DNA of 9,860 nucleotides from Actinomycetota bacterium (GCA_020200675.1 JAIVIG010000296.1:1-9860); one strand, 5' to 3'. Positions 1 through 6,445 are shown, counted from the first letter of the stretch. Translations and numbers: made by a program. Notes: generated by a model from the sequence alone, not told the origin.

Positions 1-74
1 GCTGTTAAGCCCCGCCCCTCGCGTATGTCTTCGCTATCTATAGCGCGTTTAACTCGTTAGCCTTAGCCTCCTAC

Positions 75-98
75 TAGTGTTTCGGCATGATTGATTTG
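75..98 (+). repeat. Left terminal inverted repeat of the IS630 element with target TA
   Basis: Starts with the duplicated target TA (75-76). Compared with the reverse complement of 1345-1368, 18 of 24 positions agree, including an unbroken run of TAGTGTT at the tip, as expected for transposase cleavage ends. Confidence 0.85.
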
Positions 99-180
99 CG
101 GCAATGCTCCTCCTCGGGTATCGTGCCTACACTCGCTCTCCGGAGTGGGCACGTGACAGTGAACATGAGGAGGTCCCCCC

Positions 181-654
181 ATGCCGAGGAGAAGAAAGAA
201 CCCCGCGATCCTGTCCGCCGAGGACCGCGAGAGGCTGGAAGGTCTGATCAACTCCGGCCACGCCCCGGCTCGCCAACTGACCCATGCGCGCATCCTCCTC
301 AAAGCCGACGAAGGCGAGCAGGCTCCCGACGAAGCTTGGCCCGACGTGAAGATCGCCGAGGCCCTGGAGGTCAGCCGCTCGACGGTATCTCGGATACGCG
401 AGAGGTTCGTGGCGGAGGGCCTGGAGGCCGCCCTCGTCCATCGCCGGCCGAAAAACACCAAACCTAAAAAGCTCGATGGCTCACAGGAGGCGCATCTGAT
501 CGCGCTCTCTTGCTCGGAGCCTCCGAGGGGGAGAGGGCGCTGGAGCATTCGGCTTCTTGCAGAGCGTTTCGTCAGCCTGGAGTGCGCCGAAGAACCCATC
601 TCCCGGGAGTTGGTCCGGCGTACTCTCAAAAAAGTGCCATCAAGCCCTGGCTGA
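181..654 (+). CDS. IS630 transposase first frame (OrfA, helix-turn-helix part)
   Basis: Without frameshifting, translation from ATG 181 ends at TGA 652-654 and gives 157 residues. It contains the DNA-binding helix-turn-helix and linker but none of the DDE residues, so alone it cannot catalyse transposition. In other elements a short product of this kind can bind the ends and act as a regulator; that is a family analogy, not something visible here. The last residues after LKK (VPSSPG) are unrelated to the family and come from the zero frame past the slip site. Confidence 0.6.
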   Translation: MPRRRKNPAILSAEDRERLEGLINSGHAPARQLTHARILLKADEGEQAPDEAWPDVKIAEALEVSRSTVSRIRERFVAEGLEAALVHRRPKNTKPKKLDGSQEAHLIALSCSEPPRGRGRWSIRLLAERFVSLECAEEPISRELVRRTLKKVPSSPG

Positions 655-1358
655 ACGGGCAGTGGTCCATCCCGCCAGAGCAAGACGCGGAGTTCGTCTG
701 GCGCATGGAGGACGTTCTTGAGGTCTACACCCGCCCCTACGACGAGCGCTTCCCGCAGGTGTGCCTGGACGAGAAGAACAAGCAACTCATAAGCGAGGTC
801 AGAGAACCGCTCGCCGCTTCTCCGGGACGGCCGGCTCGCCACGACTACGAGTATAAGCGCGAAGGGACGGTCAACCTCTTCATCATCTCCGAGCCCCTGG
901 CCGGCTGGCGCCACATTAGCGTCACCGAGCGGCGGACGAAGATCGACTGGGCGTATTGCATACAGGATCTGGTCGACGTCCACTACCCAAACGCCGAGCG
1001 AATCGTTTTGGTAATGGACAACCTCAACACCCACACTCCCGCCGCCTTGTATGAGGCGTTCGTCCCCTCCGAGGCCCGACGCATCGCCCGTAAGCTGGAG
1101 ATTCACTACACCCCAAAGCACGGCTCGTGGCTGAACATGGCCGAGATAGAGCTCTCGGTGCTGGCTCGCCAGTGTCTGGATCAGCGCATCCCCAACCGGG
1201 AAACTCTCGTCGGGGAAGTAGGCGCGTGGGAAACCGAGCGCAACGCCGCCGAAAGCTCCATAGACTGGCGCTTCACCAGCGCCGATGCTCGCATCAAGCT
1301 CAAGCATCTCTATCCCGAGATCGTGGAGGAGTCATCATATGACCCAAACCCTTCGTGA
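181..1358 (+). CDS. IS630-family transposase, read by -1 frameshift (or frameshifted)
   Basis: This is the DDE transposase that would cut and reinsert the element at TA sites. It is about 392 residues if read from ATG 181 with a -1 shift at the A6 run (628-633), joining ...RRTLKK to SAIKPWLNGQW..., which restores a continuous IS630-type protein. The N-terminal part carries a helix-turn-helix (VKIAEALEVSRSTVSRI, about residues 56-72) for end binding. The catalytic half shows the DDE triad: Asp in CLDEKNK (codon 768-770), Asp in VMDNLNTH (1017-1019) and Glu in SWLNMAE (1143-1145). An AGGAGG Shine-Dalgarno at 168-173 lies 7 bases before the ATG and fixes the start. IS630 elements with two overlapping frames are known, so the shift may be programmed; an inactivating single-base change cannot be excluded. 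All catalytic residues are present and no other disruption is seen. Confidence 0.85.
625..635 (+). promoter_or_regulatory. Candidate -1 frameshift site CTC AAA AAA GT
   Basis: The zero frame reads CTC AAA AAA GTG. Slipping back one base at the second AAA gives AAA AGT GCC, which is the frame that encodes the catalytic domain. In heptamer form the site is C AAA AAA G. The A-site lysine tRNA can re-pair fully after a -1 slip, but the P-site tRNA would face CAA, so it is weaker than A AAA AAG. Transcriptional slippage on A6 or a simple mutation are alternatives. Confidence 0.5.
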
Positions 1359-1368
1359 CGGAACACTA
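1345..1368 (-). repeat. Right terminal inverted repeat of the IS630 element with target TA
   Basis: Partner of the left end. It overlaps the last codons and the TGA stop (1356-1358) of the transposase, a compact arrangement common in insertion sequences. The outer TA (1367-1368) belongs to the duplicated target. Confidence 0.85.
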
Positions 1369-1618
1369 GCTTGAAGTCGTGCCTTCTAGCAAAATCCACA
1401 AAGTAGGGGAAAAGCATCAGTTCTATTAGTTTGGAGACCACTTTTGTGTCACTCGAAATGGTGTAGATGTTTTCGAGAACATCTATGAAGCCCTTGACGA
1501 TCCAATCTCCGTCTTCGGTTGAAATTAACTCATTAAAGGTTGCTGCTTCTTGTTGGAGTAGAGTAAGGAATCTTGCTGCTGCCTCCCCCGAAGCCTTGCG
1601 TTCGGTGTCTATGGTCAC
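1367..1618 (-). pseudogene. N-terminal fragment of an EcoRV-like type II restriction endonuclease, cut by the IS
   Basis: Starts with GTG (1618-1616), overlapping the stop of the upstream small gene as GTGA. The first 84 residues are native; the frame then runs into the IS and stops at 1310-1312, adding 17 foreign residues. The stretch IYTISSDTKVVSKLIEL (residues 51-67) matches, from memory, KIYPLGSDTKVLSTIFEL of EcoRV in order and spacing, including the Glu equivalent to EcoRV E45. Further agreement (P, A, H) follows in FPYFVDFARRHDFKLV. The catalytic PD...DxK region of EcoRV, which would come next, is absent, so the product cannot be an active nuclease. Joining the DNA across the IS gives DFKLVGG and a TAA stop (65-63), an 87-residue product. 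The gene was therefore truncated before insertion, or flanking DNA was lost afterwards. Composition is AT-richer than the neighbours, consistent with import. Confidence 0.6.
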
Positions 1619-1794
1619 CCCGCCCGCTTCTCTTTCTTCTGCCGCTTCTCTTCGGCTCGCTTCTTGTCCAATTCTTCTTTAGGAACGGACAATACCTGCT
1701 TTAGTGTCTCCTGGAAGTTCTCGTACTCGGGGTTCTCTCCGTTGTGGTCCTGCTCGTCTTTGTGGGCTTCGTCTTTTCGGTTTTCTTCGGTCAT
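1615..1794 (-). CDS. Small highly charged protein (59 aa) upstream of the EcoRV-like gene
   Basis: ATG 1794-1792 is preceded by AAAGGAGA (1806-1799) at good spacing. The frame ends in TGA 1617-1615, which overlaps the GTG start of the next gene by four bases, so the two are probably translationally coupled. The protein has a strongly acidic/polar N-terminus (MTEENRKDEAHKDEQDH), a central ENPEYENFQETLKQVLSVPKEEL segment likely to be helical, and a very basic Lys/Arg C-terminal tail; it has no cysteine. It resembles short soluble proteins in actinobacterial genomes with an EYENF...LSVPKEEL core, some of them upstream of other small genes, but I cannot name the family. A role as regulator, antitoxin-like protein or nuclease partner is only a guess from the coupling. 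Confidence 0.7.
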   Translation of the reverse strand: MTEENRKDEAHKDEQDHNGENPEYENFQETLKQVLSVPKEELDKKRAEEKRQKKEKRAG

Positions 1795-1851
1795 CGGCTC
1801 TCCTTTGACCTGTGCAAATACGACTTGCGTTTCGCCAACTCACTTAGCAGT

Positions 1852-1870
1852 GTACAACCTAAAGTTGTAC
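1852..1870. promoter_or_regulatory. Inverted repeat GTACAAC-N5-GTTGTAC, possible operator
   Basis: A perfect 7+7 palindrome with the 5-base spacer CTAAA. Outside it, AGCA on the left and TGCT on the right extend the symmetry with a one-base offset. It lies 58 bases upstream of the ATG of the 59-aa gene, in the right place for a repressor or activator site controlling the small gene/EcoRV-like operon. Restriction loci often carry such controller-protein sites, but no regulator gene is in view. The stem is too short, and lacks a T tract, to be a convincing terminator. Confidence 0.45.
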
Positions 1871-1872
1871 TA

Positions 1873-2262
1873 GTGCTAATCAGCCGCTGAGAAAACGCTA
1901 AGCGATTGGTGAGTCAAGTACGTAATTGCCAAAATTTAACGCTGCTCCGCCCTTTACGCACCCGATTCTTCCCCAGCGGTGTCAGGGGATTCTCTTCCGA
2001 GGTGGAGGATCTCGTATCGGTGTGCCCCGCTCGCCACCCTCCGTTTTCCCCGGTCGAGGCTACTACGTCCGGCTCGCTCCGAAACAAGCTGGACAAGAAG
2101 TTGCTCTACTAGGCTGGCCGCTCCGGGCATCTGGTTTGCTAAAGGGGACGGGGTGGGATATCTTCGGGGCGTCGTCGTGGAACGCGACGAGACAAGAAGC
2201 GTCGTCGGGTCTCTCGGTGGATCCCCCGGCATTGTGGATCGACGCGTTGATCGGAGGTATCT
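1873..2262. other. Gene-free stretch before the CNNM/CorC-like gene
   Basis: About 390 bases separate the operator-like repeat from the next gene. Short open frames exist on both strands (for example 1906-2112 plus and 1914-2096 minus), but none has a convincing start signal, recognisable motif or actinobacterial codon pattern. I looked for a tRNA T-arm (GGTTCGAATCC type) on both strands and found none. The composition changes from AT-rich on the left to GC-rich on the right, so the boundary of the imported DNA probably falls here, near 1900-1950. The promoter of the downstream gene should be in this stretch but I cannot pick it out. Confidence 0.5.
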
Positions 2263-3609
2263 TTGGGGAGCATGATCTTTTCGGCGTTCGAGCTCTTGGT
2301 GGCGCTTTTCTTGGTGGCCTTGAACGGGCTGTTCGTGGCGGCGGAGTTCGCGTTTACGAAGCTCAGGAGCACCAGGGTCGAGTCGATGGTGCAGGAGGAC
2401 AGGGCCTCGGCCGGGCTGATAAGGGAAGCGACCGGCAACCTCGACGCTTATCTCGCCGTCTGCCAGGTTGGGATTACCATAGCCTCGCTGGGTCTGGGTG
2501 CCCTGGGCGAGCCGGCAATAGCGGAGCTGATCGATCCGCTGCTCGCGCCTCTGATCCCGGAGAGCCTGGTACACACGATCGCCTTCGCCATTGCCTTCGG
2601 AATCATCACTTTCTTGCACGTGGTATTTGGCGAGCTTGCGTCCAAGAGTTTCGCCATCGCCAAGCCGGAGGGCACCTCCCAGGTCGTGGCGCCTTTCATG
2701 AAGTTCTTCTACTACCTCTTCTTTCCCCTTACCGTCGTCTTCAACGGGACGGCCAACGCCTTCGTGCGCATCTTCGGCATCCCGCCGGTCTCCGAGATCG
2801 AGGAGAGGCATTCGGAGGAGGAGTTGCGCATGCTCGTCGGCCAATCCAGCAGGCAAGGTTTTCTGGAGGGGGACGAGGAGGCGAGGGTCAAGGCCGTCTT
2901 CGAGCTCGACGAGAAGGTGGCCCGCGAGATCATGATCCCCCGCCCCTACGTCGTGACGCTCCGGGCGGATACGCCCTTGAGGGAGCTCGTCTCCTTCACG
3001 GCCGCGGGGAACCACACCCGGTATCCCATCCACGAGGGCGAATCGCCCGATCGCATCATTGGAGCGGTGCACGTCAAGGACGTTCTGCGCGCCGTCGAGT
3101 CCGAGGGCGGCATCGACGCGGCCGTCGAGGCCCGCGATCTCGCACGCGACGTCGTCGTCGTACCCGAGAACAGATTCGTTGACGACGTCCTCGAAGACTT
3201 CCAGGAGCAGGAACTCCAGATGGCGATCGTCATAGACGAGTGGGGCGCGTTCGAGGGCCTCTTCACCGTCGAGGACATCTTCGAAGAGATAGTCGGCGAG
3301 ATCCGAGACGAGTTCGACGAAGAAGAGCCGGCGATTCGCAAGCTGGACAACGGCTCGTACTCGGTAGACGGCCGCACCCCCCTGGGACTGGTCAACGAGG
3401 CGCTGGACTCCGACTTTACGAGCGAGGACTTCGACACCATCGGCGGTCTTGTCCTCGGACAGCTCGGTCGTCCCCCCGAGGTCGGCGACGAGCTCGTCCT
3501 CGACGGCTACGACCTGCGGGTGGACGAGGTGGATGGTCCGCGCGTAGCCCAGGTCGTCGTGCGCGAACGCGAAGAGGAGAGCTCCGAGAACGGCCCGAAT
3601 ACGGAATAG
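2263..3609 (+). CDS. CNNM/CorC-like hemolysin-family membrane protein (DUF21-CBS-CBS-CorC_HlyC)
   Basis: A 448-residue membrane protein of the family that includes CorC, YfjD/YtfL-type proteins and the CNNM magnesium transporters; the likely role is divalent cation (Mg2+/Co2+) efflux or homeostasis. Domain order is complete: DUF21 membrane domain (about 5-195) with NGLFVAAEFA (21-30), the helices around 67-84 and 102-121, the FGELASKSFAIAKPE segment (122-136) and a hydrophobic stretch near 145-162. A CBS pair follows (about 222-345), starting at MIPRPYV (224-230) and ending in VIDEWGAFEGLFTVEDI (323-339). The CorC_HlyC domain is at about 353-435. GGAGG (2253-2257) is 5 bases before TTG 2263 and 14 before ATG 2272; the better spacing favours TTG, although the ATG would remove only three residues. 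The acidic C-terminal tail is ordinary. It is probably transcribed alone and ends at a strong hairpin. Confidence 0.88.
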   Translation: MGSMIFSAFELLVALFLVALNGLFVAAEFAFTKLRSTRVESMVQEDRASAGLIREATGNLDAYLAVCQVGITIASLGLGALGEPAIAELIDPLLAPLIPESLVHTIAFAIAFGIITFLHVVFGELASKSFAIAKPEGTSQVVAPFMKFFYYLFFPLTVVFNGTANAFVRIFGIPPVSEIEERHSEEELRMLVGQSSRQGFLEGDEEARVKAVFELDEKVAREIMIPRPYVVTLRADTPLRELVSFTAAGNHTRYPIHEGESPDRIIGAVHVKDVLRAVESEGGIDAAVEARDLARDVVVVPENRFVDDVLEDFQEQELQMAIVIDEWGAFEGLFTVEDIFEEIVGEIRDEFDEEEPAIRKLDNGSYSVDGRTPLGLVNEALDSDFTSEDFDTIGGLVLGQLGRPPEVGDELVLDGYDLRVDEVDGPRVAQVVVREREEESSENGPNTE

Positions 3610-3617
3610 CATAACGT

Positions 3618-3643
3618 GCGGGGAGAGCGGCCACTCTCCCCGC
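3618..3643. terminator. Strong hairpin between convergent genes
   Basis: A perfect 10-bp stem (GCGGGGAGAG / CTCTCCCCGC) closes a 6-base loop, CGGCCA. It begins 8 bases after the stop of the CNNM-like gene and ends 12 bases before the stop of the opposing hydrolase gene. There is no T run on either side, so it may act as a factor-assisted or hairpin-only bidirectional terminator, as is common in high-GC actinobacteria. Confidence 0.75.
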
Positions 3644-3655
3644 CCCTTCCGCAAC

Positions 3656-4444
3656 TCACCCCTCCAGAAAGCCTAGAACGAGCCGGTTGAACTCTTCGGG
3701 ACTCTCCAGGTTCGGCAGATGCGCGGTCTCGGCCATCACCACCTTTCTCGCTCCGGAGATCCCCGACTCCAGCAGATCCGCTATCGTGTGGTTGTCCGGA
3801 TCGTCGCGCTCGCCGATCATTACTAGGGTCGGTGCGTTGATCTCCGATAGCCTCCCGGTAGCCGCAACGTTCTGTCGCTCGTAAGAGACCGGAGCGCGGG
3901 AAAGGTGGTGGAACGCTTCGACGAGAAGCTCTCGCAGCCGTCGTCGGAAAGCGATATGGCTTCGACTCGGAGCCCAGAAGGGATCCTCGAGCCACATCTC
4001 CGCCCACTTCTGTGCGCCCTGTTCTCTCGCCGCCGAAAAGATCCCGGCGACCCTACGACGTTTCTCGTCCGAGAAGCGGTAGCCGCTCAGGCTGGGTCCC
4101 ACCAGGATCAGAGAGCTTACCATCGCTGGATCTTCGAGGGCGAAATCTACGGTGATCCTGCCCCCGTTCGACGCCCCGAGTAGGTGCGTCCGGTCCACGT
4201 TGAGAAACTCCAGTAGCGCGCGCAGATCATCGACGTGGGAGAACTCGCCGTCGGGCCGCTCCGATCTCCCGCGGCTCCTGGCATCGTAGCGGATGGTCTG
4301 GTAGCGCCTGGAGAACGCTTCGAACTGGTCGTCCCAGACACGACAGTCCAACAAACCATCGTGGAGCAGCACGAGGGATTGCCCATCGCCAGAGATCTCG
4401 TAGTACAGCCCGGCGCCGTTGATCGGGGCAGTTCCGGTGATCAA
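3656..4444 (-). CDS. Alpha/beta-fold hydrolase
   Basis: A 262-residue soluble single-domain hydrolase. The nucleophile elbow is GASNGG (Ser92 in G-x-S-x-G); LLHDG (26-30) supplies the oxyanion-hole loop with the usual His-x-Gly. GERDDPDN gives the acid (Asp214 or Asp215), and AETAHLPNLESPEEF places the catalytic His at 242. The C-terminal IGERD...ETAHLPNLE...F pattern is typical of the 3-oxoadipate enol-lactonase/haloperoxidase-like branch, but the substrate cannot be deduced and no pathway genes are adjacent. Start is TTG 4444-4442, since no ATG fits the conserved N-terminus (AGLYYEISGDG). No clear Shine-Dalgarno precedes it, so translation may depend on the small frame 9 bases upstream. It shares the minus strand with, and may be transcribed from, the ABC exporter gene. 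Confidence 0.85.
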   Translation of the reverse strand: MITGTAPINGAGLYYEISGDGQSLVLLHDGLLDCRVWDDQFEAFSRRYQTIRYDARSRGRSERPDGEFSHVDDLRALLEFLNVDRTHLLGASNGGRITVDFALEDPAMVSSLILVGPSLSGYRFSDEKRRRVAGIFSAAREQGAQKWAEMWLEDPFWAPSRSHIAFRRRLRELLVEAFHHLSRAPVSYERQNVAATGRLSEINAPTLVMIGERDDPDNHTIADLLESGISGARKVVMAETAHLPNLESPEEFNRLVLGFLEG

Positions 4445-4453
4445 GGGCTTACG

Positions 4454-4525
4454 CTACGAGAACGAGACGTAGATGGCCACCACCACTATCGTCAGAACGA
4501 CGCTCAGGACCATCAGCTCTCTCAA
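4454..4525 (-). CDS. Possible 23-aa single-pass membrane micropeptide
   Basis: TTG 4525-4523 is preceded by AAGGAG, which overlaps the TAA stop of the ABC exporter gene, with a 7-base spacer. This is a better ribosome site than that of the hydrolase downstream. The product, MRELMVLSVVLTIVVVAIYVSFS, is one short basic/acidic head followed by about 18 hydrophobic residues, enough for one membrane span. It ends in TAG 4456-4454, nine bases before the hydrolase start. It could be a micropeptide working with the exporter, or a leader frame that brings ribosomes to the hydrolase gene. TTG as start and the tiny size make the call uncertain. Confidence 0.45.
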   Translation of the reverse strand: MRELMVLSVVLTIVVVAIYVSFS

Positions 4526-4537
4526 GGTCTCACTCCT

Positions 4538-6373
4538 TTACAGTACGGGATCCCGGCCTCCTTCCTGGAGGGCGTAGAGCCGGGCGTAGAGACCGCCCGA
4601 GGAGACGAGCTCGTCGTGGGTTCCTTCTTCGGCCACCCGGCCGTCTTCGAGGACCAGGATCTTGTCGACGTCTTTGACCAGCCTGAGCTCGTGGGCGATG
4701 ACGAAGGTAGTGCGGCCCGCGGTGAGGATTCGCCAGTTCTCCTCGACGGCATCGGCGGCCTCTGCGTCCAGGCCCGCCTGGGGCTCGTCGAGGATCAGAA
4801 CGGGCGTGTCGCGGAGCATCGCCCGCGCTATGGAGACGCGCTGGCGCTGCCCCCCGGATAAGCTCTCCCCGCGCTCCGAGAGTAGCGTCTCGTAGCCCTC
4901 GGGCATCTCCCGGATGAATTCGTCGGCGCCGGCTAACCGGGCGGCGTCTTCGATCTCCTCCATCGATGCCCCGGGTTTGCCGTAGGCTATGTTCTCGGCC
5001 ACGGTGGCCCGAAAGAGCATCGGCTCCTGGGGGACGAAGGTGATCGCATCGCGCAACGACTTGACGGTGTACCTCTTCACGTCCTCCCCGTCCACGAGCA
5101 CCCGTCCGCCCTGCGGATCATAGAGGCGGGCGAGGAGGCTCGTAACGGTGGTCTTGCCCGCGCCGCTCACCCCCACGAGCGCGAGCCGGCTTCCGGCCTC
5201 CACCTCGAAGTACATCCCGCGCAGAACCTCCCCGGCCTCGTCGTCGTAGGAGAAGTGGACGTCCTCGAAGGCGACCCTGCCCTCCAGGACGGGAGCCGGC
5301 CGGGCGTCGGGAGAGTCTTTGACGGTTGGCTCGGCGGTCAGGAGGTCTATGATTCGTTCGCCGGAGACGAGGGATTTGCCGATCTGGTTTACCTGCCGGC
5401 TCAGAGCCCACAACGGCGAGAGGAAGAGCCCGAGGTAGGAAACGAAGACGGTCAGGCCACCGACGCTGAGGTTACCGGCGAGCACCTGTCGCGTGCCGAA
5501 ATACACGACGAGGGCGGTTCCCACGCCGCCAACGATGCCGAGCAGGACGCTGAACTTCGCCTCGATCAGGGAGGAGTCGACGCTCGCGGAGAGGGAGTCG
5601 CGGCTCTCCTTGCGGAAGCGGTCTATCTCGTCGTTCTCGCGGGCGAAGATCTTGACCGCCCGGATACCCGTTACGGTCTCCTGAATTACGCTCGCTATGG
5701 CCCCCTCCTTAGCGCGCACGACGCGCATCCTCTCTATGAGGGCCTGCCGGTAGCGCCGGACGGCCAGAAAGAGAAACGGCACGGTGACGAGGGCAAGAAC
5801 TGTGAGGCTCGGGCTCATCCACAGCATGACCGCGAGCATCCCGATAAGGATGAGGAAGCTCGACCCAACCTCGACGACGGAATCGACGAGTAGGCTCCTG
5901 ACCTCCTTGACGTCGCTGGTCACACGGGTGATCGTGTCCCCCGTCCGTCGCGCCCCGTGGTAGTCGAGCCCCAGATCGTGAACCTTACGATACAGGGCGT
6001 CCCGCATGTCGAATACCGTCTCCTGGCCGAGCTTGCTCAACAGGTAGCGCCGGAAGGCCGTGACGGCCCGGCTGGCGGTAGAGATAACGACGAGCAGCGC
6101 GACGATCCCGACGAGCAGTACCTGCCCACTCACCGAAACCGGCAACGTACTGGTCCCGGGCTCGGCGCCTATCACGTAGTCGAGGATCAGGGCGAGCGGC
6201 CACGGCTGGGCGAGGCTCGTCCCCGTCTCGAGGAGCAACAAGACGAGCGCGAGAAACAAACCCCTCTTGCGCGGTCGTAGGAACGGCGCGAAGTGCGAGA
6301 GCGCCGTCTTCGTGCGCCGCAAGCCCTCCCCCATATCGGAAAACTTCTTCTTAAAGAGTAGCTTCTCAAACAT
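4538..6373 (-). CDS. ABC transporter, exporter type (fused membrane and ATPase domains)
   Basis: A half-transporter of 611 residues that would dimerise in the cytoplasmic membrane and export a hydrophobic or amphipathic compound (ABCB/MsbA/LmrA class). The N-terminal half (about 30-335) has roughly six hydrophobic helices and the typical coupling-helix context. The ATPase domain has Walker A GVSGAGKTT (401-409), Q-loop in VPQEP (Q449), signature LSGGQ (505-509), Walker B LILDE (catalytic Glu530) and switch His561 in AHEL. All catalytic positions are intact, so it should be active. The D-loop region reads DEPQAGLD rather than the common DEATSALD, and the H-loop is AHEL instead of AHRL; both are tolerated variants. 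I chose ATG 6373-6371 because a -10-like TATCCT lies 6 bases before it and no Shine-Dalgarno is seen, as in a leaderless mRNA. The frame stays open to 6517, but that part would overlap the divergent gene. Substrate unknown. Confidence 0.88.
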   Translation of the reverse strand: MFEKLLFKKKFSDMGEGLRRTKTALSHFAPFLRPRKRGLFLALVLLLLETGTSLAQPWPLALILDYVIGAEPGTSTLPVSVSGQVLLVGIVALLVVISTASRAVTAFRRYLLSKLGQETVFDMRDALYRKVHDLGLDYHGARRTGDTITRVTSDVKEVRSLLVDSVVEVGSSFLILIGMLAVMLWMSPSLTVLALVTVPFLFLAVRRYRQALIERMRVVRAKEGAIASVIQETVTGIRAVKIFARENDEIDRFRKESRDSLSASVDSSLIEAKFSVLLGIVGGVGTALVVYFGTRQVLAGNLSVGGLTVFVSYLGLFLSPLWALSRQVNQIGKSLVSGERIIDLLTAEPTVKDSPDARPAPVLEGRVAFEDVHFSYDDEAGEVLRGMYFEVEAGSRLALVGVSGAGKTTVTSLLARLYDPQGGRVLVDGEDVKRYTVKSLRDAITFVPQEPMLFRATVAENIAYGKPGASMEEIEDAARLAGADEFIREMPEGYETLLSERGESLSGGQRQRVSIARAMLRDTPVLILDEPQAGLDAEAADAVEENWRILTAGRTTFVIAHELRLVKDVDKILVLEDGRVAEEGTHDELVSSGGLYARLYALQEGGRDPVL

Positions 6374-6379
6374 AAAGTT

Positions 6380-6385
6380 AGGATA
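6380..6385 (-). promoter_or_regulatory. -10-like TATCCT for a leaderless ABC transporter transcript
   Basis: On the minus strand TATCCT is followed by six bases (AACTTT) and then the ATG, so transcription would start at or next to the A of the start codon. The absence of any Shine-Dalgarno supports this. No good -35 hexamer is visible 16-18 bases upstream. Confidence 0.4.
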
Positions 6386-6401
6386 CCGCACGGCGAAGGA
6401 G

Positions 6402-6407
6402 TAGAAT
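6402..6407 (+). promoter_or_regulatory. -10-like TAGAAT for the receiver-NUDIX genes
   Basis: TAGAAT agrees with TATAAT at five of six positions and lies 38 bases before the TTG start of the receiver gene, leaving room for the GGAGGG ribosome site. The region at -35 (TTAGGA, 18-base spacer) is weak. It is back to back with the exporter promoter, so the 72-base gap is a divergent promoter region. Confidence 0.35.
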
Positions 6408-6445
6408 GTCGCCGGAAACACCAACAGGAATGGAGGGATGCTAGC

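Larger units (their letters stand above)
77..1366 (+). mobile_element. Complete IS630-family insertion sequence, 1290 bp
   Basis: The element is bounded on both sides by a TA dinucleotide (75-76 and 1367-1368), the target duplication made by IS630/Tc1/mariner transposases. Removing the element and one TA restores CCTAC-TA-GCTTG, so the target was CTAG, a sequence IS630 itself is known to favour. The ends are imperfect inverted repeats: reading inwards from TA, GTGTTTCGGCATGATTGATTTG on the left pairs with GTGTTCCGTCACGAAGGGTTTG on the right (16 of 22 identical). Between them lies a transposase reading frame on the plus strand, broken once at an A6 run. The right inverted repeat overlaps the 3' end of the transposase gene. 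The insertion interrupts a minus-strand EcoRV-like gene. Boundaries are read directly from the sequence; the family comes from the DDE motifs and the TA duplication. Confidence 0.9.

Noticed and set aside
32..45. Short palindrome CGCTATCTATAGCG left of the IS
   Set aside because: Six-base arms with a two-base centre in a fragment with no gene context; expected by chance often enough that I assign no role.
130..147. CACTC-N8-GAGTG inverted repeat in the transposase leader
   Set aside because: Five-base arms only; could regulate transposase expression but there is nothing further to support it.
63..1307. Minus-strand open frame across the IS ending LVGG
   Set aside because: It is antisense of the transposase. 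Only its last few codons (63-76) are of interest, as the former end of the interrupted gene.
1906..2112. Possible small gene or tRNA-related sequence in the 1873-2262 gap
   Set aside because: No T-arm, acceptor pairing or start signal could be found on either strand; the frame has no recognisable composition or motif.
1954..3654. Very long minus-strand open frame opposite the CNNM-like gene
   Set aside because: It is the antisense of a clear DUF21-CBS gene, has no motif or ribosome site, and is explained by high-GC codon bias.
4235..4861. Plus-strand open frame opposite the hydrolase and exporter
   Set aside because: It spans the ends of two supported genes on the opposite strand and has no domain signal.
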